Source of the DNA: Eublepharis macularius
Lineage: Eukaryota > Chordata > Lepidosauria > Squamata > Eublepharidae
Reading direction: 5' to 3'
Assembly: GCF_028583425.1 (NCBI RefSeq)
Contig: NC_072791.1
Span: 45,639,368-45,703,367, forward strand
Length of the DNA stretch: 64,000 bases
A model generated the notes under the pieces. The model ran no database searches. It was given only the letters and a program-made list of their open reading frames with translations, and was not told the DNA's origin. How positions within the stretch are numbered: the stretch's first letter is position 1; every line of letters starts with the position of its first letter. Position numbers and translations under genes: made by a program. Positions 1-12,249 of the stretch are shown piece after piece.

Positions 1-1352
1 GGGAAAAGGCTGCATTACATCTGATGGCAAGCATCTTTGTAGGACTTAATCTGAGCTAGAGATCAGCCACAGAATGTAACAGACAGCACTTCTGAGTATG
101 TAAATCTTCTTGTCATGCATGCAGTACTCCACAGAACTGGAATGAAGGGCTAGGTTTCAGAGGGACTGGAAATTTTAACTGGCTTTGCTGGAAAAGGAGG
201 CAGTGGTCAGGACTGCATTTTACTGGAATACCATACAATTGCAGAATCCAACATGTTGGTGTAGCTTTCACTTTGTACAGAGCATGTTTCTAGCTCTTGT
301 GAGAACTGTTTTATTGAACTAATTCTTTTGAAGCCATTACTCAAGAGAAATCTGATCTGAATTTAGATCTTTTTCATGAATTCCTTTGGAAACAGTTATC
401 CCAGGTGAACGTAGGAGAGCCACAAAAAAAGTAACTCTACTTTGATTATATTACCTGATCTGAATGCACTCAGAAAACAAGAAGCAAGAACCAGTGTACC
501 ACAGAAAAAGCTGTGCTGGTTTCAGCCTTTAGGGATTTTGTAAGTAACCAAAGTTCTGGATATTTTGCAACTGTTGTGTCATGCTCCCCAGTACACAAGC
601 TTCTTCAAGATGGGAAACTATCCTGAATCACACATCCTAAATTTTCACAAAGTCAAGCACTTCAGTGTTCTCCGACATACTTATACAACCAGTGAAGTGA
701 GGTAGGAGCTTGGACACTACCTCTTTTACACCTGCCACCTTTAAAGCGATATCAAAACAACTCATTTGGCCTAAACTTTCAAAATTTGGTTAGAGAAAAT
801 CTGTATTTGCCAAACACTCTCCCTGGCTGGCCAGATGTCTCCACCACTTACTTGATGGCACAAGCACAGCCATCGTAAATGCCTACCTTCCCAAGAACTA
901 CATCAATATCCCTTTCCCTGAGGATATGGTTGCATATCAAGAGGCAGGAACTGAACTTCTCCAAATCATACTGAAACAGCTATGTCCCACAGCCATCACT
1001 TCTGTTATCTCTTATAGTTGTTTCCTTACAGACTGTGTAGAAGTGTCTGTTTACTCGTATTTGCAGGTGAACCATTTGGGAAGTCCCTTTAAACCCAAAT
1101 GTGAGAGAACTGGTATGCAGACTGTAAACTCTTTCAAGAAGTACTGATCCGAATACCCAACATGAGGAATTTAATAATCTTCTCACAGCTTGTAGGTTTA
1201 CAGACTGTACATGCCTGTGCTTTTAAAAAATGAAGCCACAGCCACTGGGGTGCTCTTTGCTATTTGTCCTGTCAAACTTAGGGAAATAGCAGGGGGTGAG
1301 GTCCCAGTGTAATTACTCAAGTTGAAGCTTTCACCTGGGTGAAAATGGGTGA
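1..1352. other. Region distal to ZC2HC1C, no gene recognised
   Basis: No exon, RNA gene or recognisable repeat is visible. Short open frames near 926-1186 lie on both strands, have no splice context and look like chance. In human the neighbour on this side of ZC2HC1C is NEK9, transcribed towards it, so this stretch could be its 3' UTR or the intergenic gap. That is an inference from gene order only. Confidence 0.4.
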
Positions 1353-3703
1353 CTAGCAATGTCTCTTTTGCTGTGGTGGTGGTGGCGGTCTATTCTTGAT
1401 GTTCTTGCACTTGGGAATGTGTCTCTCAGCCACCTGAGGGGCAAACAAACGTGTGCAGTACGGACACATTTTGTAGTCTGGATTCTCCATGGGGGGTACT
1501 GGAGGAAGGTCTGAGGCCTTTCCCCCTTTGGAGATTATTCGCTGCATCTCACGAGCCCTACGCAGTGTCTCGATGAAAGACTTGTGCTTCTGTTTCCAGT
1601 TGCTTTGCTTAGGCTGCATACTGCTTTGCATAGAAGTGTCGGTACTTTTAGTTAAAGTTTTTTTCTGTAGTAACAAAGGGGAGAAAGAAAACCATTTATG
1701 TAATAATGTTAGTTCAAAATGTACAATGTTTCTTGCCAATGTTTTTGATGTAAACCCAAATCAGTTGTTGTATTTGTGAAAGTGGGATATTTCTATGGCA
1801 GTAAATTCCCAGTGCTCTGAAGCAGTTAAACAAGTTGAACATCATAATGCACATGAATATAGATAGGTGGACCCAGCAGAGCTGAAGATCAGGTTTATAC
1901 AGACAAAAGACTTTTTAAAAGTCATGGTAATTTGTTTACATTCCCACCTCAAGTCTACACTGCCTCTCTAATCTAATGCTACCACTATGTTTAATATCTG
2001 AATATTGTGGTTGGAGTGCAGATGAAATCCCTTGAATTGGGAACAATTTACAGAATTAACTGTGAAACTCTACAGACTTTCTGAAAGAGCAAGGTTTCAA
2101 ATTCCACTAGATTCTCTTGTGTGAATATTTTCTTCATCCCAATGATCCTTTGCTGTATCCTGCTATGTCCTTACTACTAATGGCACTTCTTGTACTATGA
2201 AAGAAGATATACAAACTTATCCTCTAAGCCAAGTCTTATTGAGCTAAACCTTAGCTAGACAAAGTGGGGAGTAGAGGGTTGTATGAGGGCATTTGATGAT
2301 GTTACATTTTTAAAGTTAAGGATAATTCTGGGTGGATCAGAGATGGTTGGCAGCCCCATGGAAATCTCTTTGTTTCCAAGATTAGAAACAGTATATAAGT
2401 AAGTAAATGTCTTACCCAGGAGGTACCTGAGCCCATCAAGAGATTGTATGCCTCTAATTCAGTGCCCTTTGCTCTGGCTTTACTTGAATCAAATACTTTT
2501 CTTTTGGAGCTGTGATTCTTTCTGCAGATGCTTATGTGCTTCTCCAACCTGAAGGAGTAAAACTTCCGTCCACAAAAACTGCATTCACTGCTATCTTCTA
2601 CACTGCTTGGAGATTCCATGTATGGTGTTGCCATGCACTCAGTCTGTCTTAAAAGGACTACTGTTGGAGGCTGGTCATGCCTGGAAGCCAACTCTGGACA
2701 AGGAGTTATAGTGTTTTTCTGGGGAACATTTTCTCGGTTACTACTGCTAACCGCTAACTGTTGCTTTTTGAGCCTTTCCATATGGAGCTCTGAGGGAACT
2801 GACGTTGTCTCCACAGAAACAACAGGGCTAGTCAGAACAGTTTTCCTTTGACCATCATATGGCTGGGCTGTAGGTCTGGAAAGATGCCCCCAAGAGATGT
2901 CTGTTGCTTTCCTCTCAGGCATCCATAGTCTTTGCTGCTTTTTTGTTTTTGTCTGTGCCTGCTGCTTCTCCCACTGGATCCTCAGAAGCTCCTTTTCTGT
3001 TCTTCTCAGCTTCTCCCTAAGTAGGGCTTCCTTCCTCTGGATCTCCTCCTCCAAATTCCTACTAGCAGCCTCCAGTTTTTTAATATAGCCTGACTCTGCC
3101 CTTCCTGGATGAAAAACTGCTGTCTTTGACTGTTCTACTGAAGGAGAAGGCACTCCAACATGCTGGGCCTTGACTGCATGTGTTCTTCTTTTGCTCTCTG
3201 AGCTAATGTTAAGGGAAGGAGTCTCTGAGCTAATGTTAGGGGAAGGAGTCTCTGTGGTTGGGGAAGTCCCAACTTGCCAAGTACTAGGTATGGAACTATT
3301 GCCAGCTTTTTGATGAAAGACTGGTTTTAGTGGGTATGCCCTGTCTATACCTTGTCTCCGCTTGGCTCTCCAGTGGAAGGGCAGAGTGCTAACTTGGTTC
3401 TTGAGATACCAATTGTGTGGGCCAGCATACCAGAATCTTGCATTCTCTGAAATAAGTTGGCTGCTTCCTGCAGGCTGAGAATAGGAAGATCTCCAACCTT
3501 CTTGAATGCAAACATCTTTCATCTTCTTATCTTTGTTAGACAGGAGTTGTTGCTGGATATTAGTCCTCGGGTGTTCTAACCTTGGCTGTTCCCCAAGAGC
3601 CTCAGAATAACATTTCTCCTGGCTTGTCACAGAAAGATTGGGACTGGACACAATTGGATCCTTGTGGGAACACATAGCAAGCTGCAATTGAGCCATTCAG
3701 CAT
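1353..3703 (-). CDS. ZC2HC1C: ZC2HC1C, C2HC zinc-finger protein, two visible exons
   Basis: The start codon is at 3696, in an exon that opens at 3703 after a CTGTAG acceptor and ends at 2416 with donor GTAAGA. The next exon runs 1664-1353 to a TAG stop. The join is in phase and gives 530 residues. The N-terminal half is polar and low in complexity. A charged coiled coil (IKKLEAASRNLEEE... onward) lies in the middle. Two zinc-binding motifs with identical spacing, C-x2-C-x11-H-x3-C, sit near residues 370-395 (CSFCGRKF...HISIC) and 494-513 (CPYCTRLF...HIPKC). The tail is proline-rich (KNRPPPPP). This matches the ZC2HC1/FAM164 family, whose members are poorly characterised; metal binding is inferred from the motifs. 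The 5' UTR should start in the CpG island near 12.3-12.6 kb, which would make the first intron about 9 kb and full of repeats. It is somewhat longer than the human protein, which is about 456 residues. Confidence 0.95.
3196..3249 (-). repeat. In-frame 27-bp tandem duplication inside ZC2HC1C
   Basis: Two 27-bp units (3196-3222 and 3223-3249) differ at one base and encode two copies of a nine-residue TPSxNISSE block in the low-complexity N-terminal part. Replication slippage is the likely origin. The unit preserves the frame. Confidence 0.9.
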
Positions 3704-4124
3704 CTACAGTAAAGCCTGGGGAAATACAACAAGCTAAGTATGTGCTGTAATTAGGGCTTTCATTGTATGATCTTGTTTCTCTCATTATATTAGGAAAAGG
3801 GGATGCAAAGACTCACCAATCCTAGGGGACATTTATAAAGGTGTAGAGGATGTTGATGTCTTTGAAGAGTGATGCACAAGGCACAATACCATTGGCATAT
3901 TTATTGGGACTATAAGGATATTGCACCAGTACAATAGCCAGGATTCCTAGGTTTCCCAAATGTTGCCCAAACACTCCTGGGCAGACTGGGGCCCCTTTCC
4001 CTTATGCCTTTGTAACTAAGAACTGAGGGAAGAAACAAGAAGTGTGTGAGAGAGTGAGATTTAGCACTGAAACAATTAAAATATTCATATACTACTCTAC
4101 CAAACACAGTTGCGCAAGGCAGCA
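3704..4124. other. ZC2HC1C 5' intron, nothing recognised
   Basis: This is intronic on the minus strand, between the ATG exon of ZC2HC1C and its presumed promoter near 12.4 kb. No motif, RNA or repeat could be assigned. Confidence 0.4.
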
Positions 4125-6030
4125 AAAGAAGCCAGATGTGGCTTCTTTTGTTGAGTCAAACTACCTTGTTTTGAGCCTTCCTCTTTTCCTGCTGCCTTCA
4201 ACTTTTCCTAGCATTGTTGACTTTTCCAGAGAGTCTTGTCTTCTCATGATGTAATCTAAGAACAATAGCCTCAGGTTTGTCATTTTAGCTTCTAGGGAGA
4301 ATTCAGATTTGATTTTATCTAGAACCTACTTATTTGTCTTTTGGGCCATCCATGGTATCCTCCAGCATGACATTTCAAATGAATCAATTTTCTTCCTGTC
4401 AACTTTCTTCATTGTCCAACTTTCACATCCATACATAGTAATGGAGAATACCATTGTTTGGATGATCTTGATCTTGGTCCCCAGAGAGACATCTTTATCT
4501 TTAAGGATCTAGTTCCCTCACAGCTGCTCTTCCAAGTCTCAGTCTTCTTCAGATTTCTTGGTTGCAGGTTGATGATAGAGCAAAGGAATAGAAAATCTTG
4601 AATCATTTCAATTTCCTCATTGTCAGCTTTAAAATTGTGTAATTCCTCAGTAATTACTTTTGTCTTCTTGATGTTCAGCTATAATCCTGCTTTGGCACTT
4701 TCTCCTTTAACCTTCATCAGTAGTCTTAAGTGTTCGCTGTTTTCTGCTCGTAATATGGTATCATCTGCATATCTAAAACTGTTAATGTTCCACCAGTTTT
4801 CACTCCACTGTCTTCTAAATTTAATCCAGCATTCCTTATGATATGATCTGCATAAAGATTGAACAGATAGGGGGATAATATGCATCCTTGTCAGACACCT
4901 TTGCAACTAGAAACCATTCTGTTCCCCTATACTCTGTCCTAACAGTAGCCTCTTGTCCAGAGTACAGGTTGTGCATCAAAACAATCAGATGTTGTGACAC
5001 TCCCATTTCTTTTAACATCATAGTTTTTCATGATCCACACAGTCAAAAACTTTGCTGTAATCTATAAAACAGGCTGATTTCTTCTAAAATTCCCTAGTAT
5101 GTTCCATTAGCCATTGTAAATTTGCAATGTGATCTCTAGTGCCTCTCTCTTTTCTGAATCCAGCGTGAATATCTGGCATTTCTCATTCCATATATGGTAA
5201 CAGTCTGCTGTAGAATTTTGAGCATCACTTTAATAACATAATAATAACAATAACAATCGATTTATATACCACCCTTCAGGACAACTGAATGCCCACTCAG
5301 AGCAGTTTACAAAGTATATCATTATTATCCCCACAACAAAACACCCTGTGAAGTGGGTGGGGCTGAGAGAGCTCCAGAGAACTGTGACTAGCCCAAGGTC
5401 ACCCAGCTGGCTTCAAGTGGAGGAGTGGGGAATCAAACCCGGCTCTCTAGATTAGAGTCCCGCGCTCTTAACCACTACACCAAACTGGCTCTTGCAAACC
5501 TTGCTTGCATGAGAAATTAATGCGATGGTCCGATAGTTGCTGCATTCTTTGGCATACCCTTTCTGGTATTGGAATGTAGACGGGAGCGTTTCTAGTCTGT
5601 GGGCCATAGTTTTGTTTTCCATATTTGTTGACAGACTCTTGTTAAGATTGTGATGGACTCAGTTTCTATAGCTCTATTGGTATCCCGTCTACTCCAGGTG
5701 CGTTGTTTCTTCGAATTGCTTTGAGTGCAGCTTTCACTTCACTTTCTAAGATTTCTGGTTCTTCGTTAAAAGATTCTTATTTGAATGTATTTGTCATACT
5801 TCCATAGTTCTTCAGTGTATTGTCTCCATCTTTCCTTTATTTTGTCCTGATTGGATACTATATTTTTGTGTTGTTCTTTCAGCCAAGCTGCGGTTTGAAT
5901 TTACCTTTGATTTCCTGGATTTTTTTGAACAGATCTCTTGTTCTTCTTTTTTGTTTTCCTATATTTCTTTGCCCTGGTTATTATAATAGATTTCTTTGTC
6001 TCTGTGCACAAGTCACGCGCTTTAACATGG
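4125..6030 (-). mobile_element. BovB/RTE LINE, decayed, interrupted by a SINE
   Basis: Read on the minus strand, fragments match the RTE/BovB polymerase in order. First comes EVKAALKAIRRNNAPGVDGIP (right part), then LKEMGVSQHLIVLMHNLYSG, QEATVRTEYRGTEWF, RYADDTILRAE and MKVKGESAKAGL, then the SRKRG-rich 3' end. Stops and frame breaks are frequent, so it is an old, dead copy. The 3' end is near 4125. The 5' limit near 6030 is uncertain. A tRNA-derived SINE (5238-5493) has split it. BovB is typical of squamates and of the mammals that acquired it horizontally. Confidence 0.85.
5238..5493 (-). mobile_element. tRNA-derived SINE (family A)
   Basis: On the minus strand it opens with a tRNA-like head holding A and B boxes (GTGTAGTGGTTAAGAG; GGGTTTGATTCCCC). 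A conserved body follows (GTGACCTTGGGCTAGTCAC) and then a tail ending TATATAAATCG plus an A/T-rich tract. Close relatives are at 19508-19753 and 59499-59750. It sits inside the BovB copy, so it is younger than that element. Confidence 0.88.
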
Positions 6031-7035
6031 GGAGGGGGTTGACTGTGTTAGGGAAGCTGGCAGCAATACCATCAGGAGCACAGTCAAGAGTCTAAACAAC
6101 TGGAAGAGACACTCAAGGCAGAATGGTCAAAGCAGAGACACCAGACTAAAATGCATCCACCCCCTTCAGGAATCAACAGTCACATCAGCAGAAAAGAATT
6201 GACTGTTCCAATGGTGATGGAAGCAGAGGAATTCTTGAAGGCTACCTACTTGGCAGCAGTAATGGAAGGTGACACTGGCAGAGTATTTGGTTAGTACTGC
6301 ACAGAAGAAGGCAATGGTAAACCACTTCTAATTATCTCTTACCCTGAAAACCCTATGATGGGACAGGGCCTTCTTAGCTACTGTTTTAAAAGGTTCTTCC
6401 TGTTGGCTCCTCTACCTTTATTCAAGGACCCAGAAATTTCCCATGTCTGGATTTTTCTCCAATTCTCTGTGGCTAAGGATATCAGTTTGTCTCCAACTCT
6501 GCATTGCTTTGTTTACTCCATATGTATTCACTCATAGTATGACCTCAGGTAGGATCTCTCTCTGGCTATCTGGCTGCCTCTCTCTTTATGCACTTAGTCT
6601 GGTCAAATACACACTTAAAACAACATAAGTAGAGCCCAGCTAGATCAGATAAGGAGACTCTTTAGCCCTGCCACTGTTTTTCACAATTAAACACTAGAAG
6701 ACCCACAGCACAAGCACAGAGGCCAAAGCCTCAGTCTGCTGCTGTCCAAAGCAACAGGCATTCAAGGTTCTGTTTCTAAGTACAAAAATCTCTGTTCAGC
6801 AACATGTTACAGTCATAGATGGGCATATATGTTAGTATAATCTAATTCTACTCTGGCAGCTGTCATCATATTCCATAGAAGCCAGTTCCTCCCGTCAGAA
6901 ACTTCTGCTGCACTCCAGGAATCCTTAAGCTGTCTTAAAATATACACACACTAAATAGAAAGTATCCATTAACTCTAAATGCACTGTTATAATCCCTGTG
7001 TATGAGACATGAGATGCTGAATTTAATCTTTTGTA
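6031..7035. other. Unassigned repeat-like DNA
   Basis: Around 6281-6360 the plus strand resembles the tail of squamate SINEs (AAGGCAATGGTAAACCAC followed by a GAAAACCCTATGATGG motif). Upstream, 6031-6280 has no family I can name. 6361-7035 shows no gene, RNA or repeat that I recognise. Confidence 0.35.
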
Positions 7036-7235
7036 ATAAATAATGATAATAACTGTGCTTATATACTGCTCTTCTAGACAGATTAGTGCTCCACTGAGAG
7101 CAAACAAAGTCAGTATTATTATCCCCACAGCTGGGGAGCTGGGGCTGAGATGAGTGGCTTAACCTAGGCCACCTACTGAGCTTATGGCAGTAGTGGGATT
7201 CCAATCACTTGGACCACTATGCTACAGCAAATAAC
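7036..7235 (-). mobile_element. tRNA-derived SINE (family B), decayed
   Basis: The minus strand carries a degraded tRNA-like head, the GGCCTAGGTTAAGCCAC body and the tail TATATAAGCACAGTTAT. It shares this tail with the copy at 9386-9595 and a more divergent version at 57378-57602, a subfamily distinct from family A. Confidence 0.7.
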
Positions 7236-7289
7236 TGGTGGTCTTGTAAAAGATTTAGTTATTGAACCTGCACTATAGTCTGATCATTA

Positions 7290-8560
7290 TTTGTTGAATG
7301 CACAGTATGTGCAGCTTGCCTCACTCTGCAGGGGTCGTGGCCCAATTAGAGTGATGAGTCTTGGTTGGATTCCAATATGCCCTGAAGGATTTTGAGGCCA
7401 AACAGCAGTTCTACTAATACCCTTGTAACAGCCTGGAATACTGGTTGGTTGAGGCAATCATCAGGATTGCTCTTCAGTGCCCTCTCTTTCCCTTTGGGGG
7501 GAACTCAGCGCTATGGCGCTATACTGAATGACCTAAAGATGGAATGATGGTGACAGAGTTGTTGGTAGAAGCTCATTTAAAAGACTATGAGGTAGCCATG
7601 ATAAGCGGTATTGCCACTATCATTGCATCAGCAGACTTGTATCCAAGATAACTTGGTAGTTGATGACGTCTAGAATGGAGTCCCAAAATAAGAGGGAGTT
7701 GGCAATTAGCTTTGATGTTTTTGCTGATATAATCATATACAATCCAATTTGGATGTTAGTTTGACAATAGTACAGGTAGGAGAGGTGCCTAGCCCTTTTC
7801 TGAAAGGTTTCTGTATGTTGTCCTTGATGGATATTGAAGGAGCTTTGTGGGATATGAAGGTAACCACTTGAAGCCTGTATCCTTGTTCCTCCTAGTTAAT
7901 AAAAACCTGCCAGGCCTCTAATGAAAATCTCTAATATCTCACTAACTGTGGCTGTTTTCTCAAGGATGTTAAGAGGCAGTGATATATATCTTCTCTTAAA
8001 GAATCCTTTGAATCAGAAAATCAAGACTGATTATAGGCCAGTTCTGAACCTACATTCTTGGGGTAAGGTTATAGAGAGAGGTGGTGTAGAGGAACTTCAG
8101 GATTCCAGTCTTGCTTCAGGCCTAGTTATGGAATAGAGACAACTTTGAGTACTCTGGTAGATGATCTGTTTACAAGGTGAGAAATTACATGAGCAGAATA
8201 GTGCTAGAGTGGTTTAACACTTTTCTATCTGGCCATAGAGCTATGGTAAAAAGCTTCAGAATCAACCTTCTGAGAGTTGTCCTGCAGAGTGCAACAGGGA
8301 TCTGTATAACCTCACATATTGGTTAATATATATGTTACATCATCCATATCTTAGGAGTTGAGAATCATCAATGAGCTAATGTCAACCAGCTGTACGTATC
8401 TAAGTTTTTGGAAGCAGCTGGGCCCCAGTCTATTGGGGTCAAGTGGCTAATGGAGAACAGGCTGAAGCTTTATCCAGACAAGGGGGTGGTGATTCTGGTT
8501 GGCTAAATGGGCTTTGGACAGGCTTATGCTGCCTGTCCTTAACAGGGTTTGTTCTTGTCA
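7290..8560 (+). mobile_element. L2/CR1-group LINE remnant, heavily decayed
   Basis: Translated plus-strand fragments follow the order of an L2/CR1-type reverse transcriptase: KIKTDYRPVLNLHSWGKVIER, a TLVDDL-like piece, and near 8440 a block close to VKWLMENRLKLYPDKG then VILVG. The YADD region is no longer readable and stops are common. It is similar in layout to the better preserved minus-strand copy at 9752-11400. Ends are approximate. Confidence 0.6.
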
Positions 8561-9385
8561 GACTCAGCTGAGATAGAAGGTACTTTTTGCTATTTCTTCT
8601 GTCAGTTAAATCTAATACTCACCTTGCCCATTCTCATATCACAAAACTGAAAATATACATATAATTTTGTTTGAAAAACTACTGACCAAAAATGGCACTA
8701 TGGCTTAAGGCTGGTGTTTGATTTTTTAAAATTAGTGTTGCACTAGCCTTAAAACAACTGCAGCAGATGTTTAGGCTACAGAAAAAGGTTTATCAGATAG
8801 CAGTAGAATATGAGTTGCAGATTTCAGAAAACTTTAATACCTGACAAATGTGTGTGGCAGATAGGAGAAGGTTCTACCCTCTATCCCCCACTAGTTAGAG
8901 TTGACCAATCACATTCACAAGGAATGGAACTCTGAAGTGGGAAGTTGAACTGTCAGCCACCAATGGAAAAAAACAAAACAGTCAGTTGAGAGTTTTGGAG
9001 GGGACAGGGTTAGGAGGTATCCTAGACCAGGCAGGGGAGTCCACTAGGGACTATACTTGACAGACAGGCATTTGGGTGCTGTTCTCAATTAAAAAGTTGA
9101 CAAGGGCAAGCTGTTACAGTAAAAGCTGTTTATTGAAAAACCTGGTATAAAGAAATTCCCAGCTCTAGCATTGTGTTGTTGAGGTGGCTGAACTGGGAAG
9201 AAGTTACCATTCACTTTACCATCTGAATAAACTTTTTTGGTTTGGTTTGTTGTATGACTCCTGCATTGTCCACACCCAGAGTTTCCCAATCTACTCTCTG
9301 TAAGGTCCAGCATAAAGAGATCTGGGTTCAGACCAATGTGTTCTCTACTGCAGAATTAATGAATGCTGAGCATGTGTCAAAGTAA
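8561..9385. other. No feature recognised
   Basis: AT-rich, with no open frame longer than about 75 codons and no repeat I can name. The stretch 9060-9330 has the even composition of an old repeat but gives no motif. Confidence 0.35.
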
Positions 9386-9595
9386 ACATAGTAGTGGTTG
9401 GGTTGCGAATCATTCTGCTGGTTTGAATCCCTGTACTGCCATGAGCCCAGCAGGTGACCTTGGGTAAACCACTGCTCTCAGCCCCAGCTCCCTAGCTGTA
9501 TAGAGGAGATAATAATAACAGTGACTTTGTTCACCTTTCTGAGTGGGGTACTAATCTGTTTAGAAGACTTGTATATAAGCACAGTTATCACTATA
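9386..9595 (+). mobile_element. tRNA-derived SINE (family B)
   Basis: Plus-strand SINE with a B-box-like GGTTTGAATCCCTGT, the GTGACCTTGGGTAAACCAC body and the TATATAAGCACAGTTAT tail. It is in opposite orientation to its relative at 7036-7235. Confidence 0.8.
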
Positions 9596-9751
9596 AACTA
9601 AAATAGATCTACTTTACCTCCTTTCCTTAAGGAGGATAGGGTCCTAGTATGAAGTAAATACAGGGAAGGTGCGGGTAGCAAGGTAGTGCACAAATCTCCA
9701 GCCTGAAGGACTTGTTAGGGGTAAAAAGCAGAAAAAACATAAGTGAAAAGC

Positions 9752-11400
9752 CTGGATTTATTTTTTTTAATTTATTATTTTATTTATGTCATTTATAGTC
9801 CGCCTTTCTCACTGAGACTCAAGGCAGATTATACAGTATGAGATTAGTACAATCCGTATCAAGTACATTTCCATACGGTATCAAGGAACATTTCCATAAA
9901 CAATGCCATAGGGTAAAAATATTTGATTTTTAAAAGACATAGCCTTAGCAAGAATCCAATACAAAGTAGAAGAAAATACTGAAACAGAACATGATCACTT
10001 CTAGGATTGACCTTAGACAATTTAAAGCACAGGTACTATATAGGGGTACATATTTAAAGCAACAGATAATATGTAAGGCAACATAATGGTGAAGTCTATG
10101 GTTCCTAACTCATTAGCAAAGCATCTGAGACCCCATCCCTATAATGCAGCCCTCCCATTTGAGTAAAAAGCCTTTTTGAATCATTCAATTTTGCATCATT
10201 TGTGGAAAGCCAGGAGAGTGGATGCTCTCCTGACCTCCTCAGGCAGGTCATTCCACTGGGTAGGGGCCACCACAGAGAAAGCTTGTGTACAGGCTGCTGT
10301 TGATTTCGCCCATGTGCCACCTGGCACCTGCAGGAGACCCTGTTCAGATGAGCGAAGCTGCCATAGAGGAACATACGGAGGGAGGTGGTCCAGGTATGCC
10401 GGACCAAGGCCATGAAGGGCTTTGTATGTAATAACCATTACTTTGAACTGAGCACAGTAACTGATAGGTAGCCAATGGAGCGACTGTAGGATGGGAGTAA
10501 TGCTGATGCTCCTGTTTGCTCCTGATAACAGTCGAGCTGCAGCATTTTGCACTAATTGGAGCCTCCTAGTTAGCTTAGATGGGAGACCTATGTATAATGC
10601 ATTACAAAAGTCAAGCCTTGATGTTAGCATAGCATGGATCCAGGTGGCCAGGTTGGCTGTTTCAAGATAAGCCATCTTCCAGGCAAGAGAGGTTGTAAAC
10701 AGCATTTTTTGCCGCTGCCTTAACTTTTTTTTCTAGTAGTAGCGCTGGATCCAGTATAACTCCTAGGCTCTTAACCGAGTCAGTGAGGGTCAAACAAACT
10801 CATCAAAAGTGGGGAGTACAATATCCTTCAAGATCTCTGCCTTCCCAACAAGCATCACTTCAGTCTTGTCTGGGTTCAATTTCAATGTGTTGTTTTTTAA
10901 CCATTTCACTACAGCTGTCAGGCAGCAATCTAAGATTTCTACTGCATCCTGTGGGGACCTAGATAGCGAGATATAGAGTTGTGTGTCATCTGCATATTGG
11001 TGACATCCAACTCCATAGCTGTGAATAAGTTCTCCTAAAGGTTTTACGTAGAGGTTGAATAAAATGGGAGGTAAGATTGTGCCCTGCAGAACCCTGCAAG
11101 ATAGTTCCCATTCTGGAGATAGCTGATCTTCAGTGGCCACCCTTTGAGTCTGTTCCATGAGAAATGATTTAAACCAGTCCAGGGTACATCCTCTGATGCC
11201 CACTTCTGTTTCTAAATGTCTCAACAGGATGGCATGGTCTACTGTTATCAAAGGCTGCAGATAGATCAAGGAGGAGCAATAAGGAGACATAGCCTTTGTC
11301 TATATTCAGACAGAGATCATCCACTAACACTACTAGAGCTGTTTCTGTCCCATGCCTTGGTCTGAATCCTGACTGGAAAGGGTCCAGGATCAGGGGCTAT
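9752..11400 (-). mobile_element. L2/CR1-group LINE, 5'-truncated
   Basis: On the minus strand it encodes much of a reverse transcriptase: a fragment around [11 protein letters not shown], then RVLQGTILPPILFNLYVKPL, the catalytic YADDTQLYIS, KLNPDKTEVMLVG, and downstream SLHWLPISYCAQFKVMVITY and FSVVAPTQWNDLPEEVRRA. The frame changes at least once between 10706 and 10790. The 3' end is the squamate tail read here as AGTCCGCCTTTCTCACTGAG next to a TTTATTTATGTC tract. Shorter copies of the same tail are at 39086, 58282 and 62735. The non-LTR, apurinic-endonuclease group is clear; L2 versus CR1 is less sure. Confidence 0.85.
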
Positions 11401-11807
11401 AACAACATGATTTAAAATAATGATTTTACCATTCTATAAATTCACAATTCTTCCTATATTATTTTAAAAATTAGTCATACAGCAAAAAACCCGAGTCTCC
11501 TCTGCTGTTACAGCTGTCTTGGTGTGACTTGTTCAAACACTTACAAAGATAAGATGCTAGTTGACTGGTCCTTAGTTCATTGATGGGCAAGTTCTGTAGC
11601 AGGTGTAACCAGGCAGCTTTAGACACTTGAGTTTGTGTACACTTTATGATCTTATTAAATACAATACTTTTTATACATTTTATTTTAAATGCATTTACTA
11701 TTGATGAGAAACCAAGAGCAACCTCTGGATTAATCCTCCTCTGGTGAGACCTCTGTTCTAAACACCTAACTATTTGTCTGTAAATGCTTTTGCTACTAAT
11801 TTATTTG

Positions 11808-12030
11808 GTCACATTAGGAGAAGATAAGACTCACTGGAAGAGAAAACAATGCTAGGAAACGTTGAAGGCAGTAGGAAAAGAGGAAGACCCAACATGAGAT
11901 GGATTGACTCAGTAAATGAAGCTGCAGCATTCAGTTGCCAGGACCTGAGCTAGGTTGTTAATTACAGGATGTTTTGGAGGTCATTATTCATAGGAACTGG
12001 AAGCAACTTGATGGCATATAACACAAACTT
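11808..12030 (+). mobile_element. RTE/BovB 3'-end fragment
   Basis: The translation around SLEKTMLGNVEGSRKRGRP then NMRWIDS matches the C-terminal end of BovB-type polymerases (human-readable pattern: leucine-rich, basic RKRGRP, then MRW). It ends in the TGGAAGCAACTTGATGGCA tail motif. It is a short, 5'-truncated relic, and the same end is present at the left margin of the BovB copy at 4125. Confidence 0.7.
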
Positions 12031-12249
12031 AGTTATTTCATTTACACTCTGCGTTTCTCCCCAGTGAGAAGCGCCTCTATTTTATCCACACTATAACCCT
12101 ATGAAGTATCTGAAAGTGTGTGAGTGGTCCATGGTCACCCAGCAAAGTCCCAATGACACAGCGGGGGGTTCCAACCGGGGTCTCTAACTACTAGCAGAGA
12201 AGGCTAGCGCTTCATTAGTTCTAAAAATAAAAACGTCACAAAATAATGC

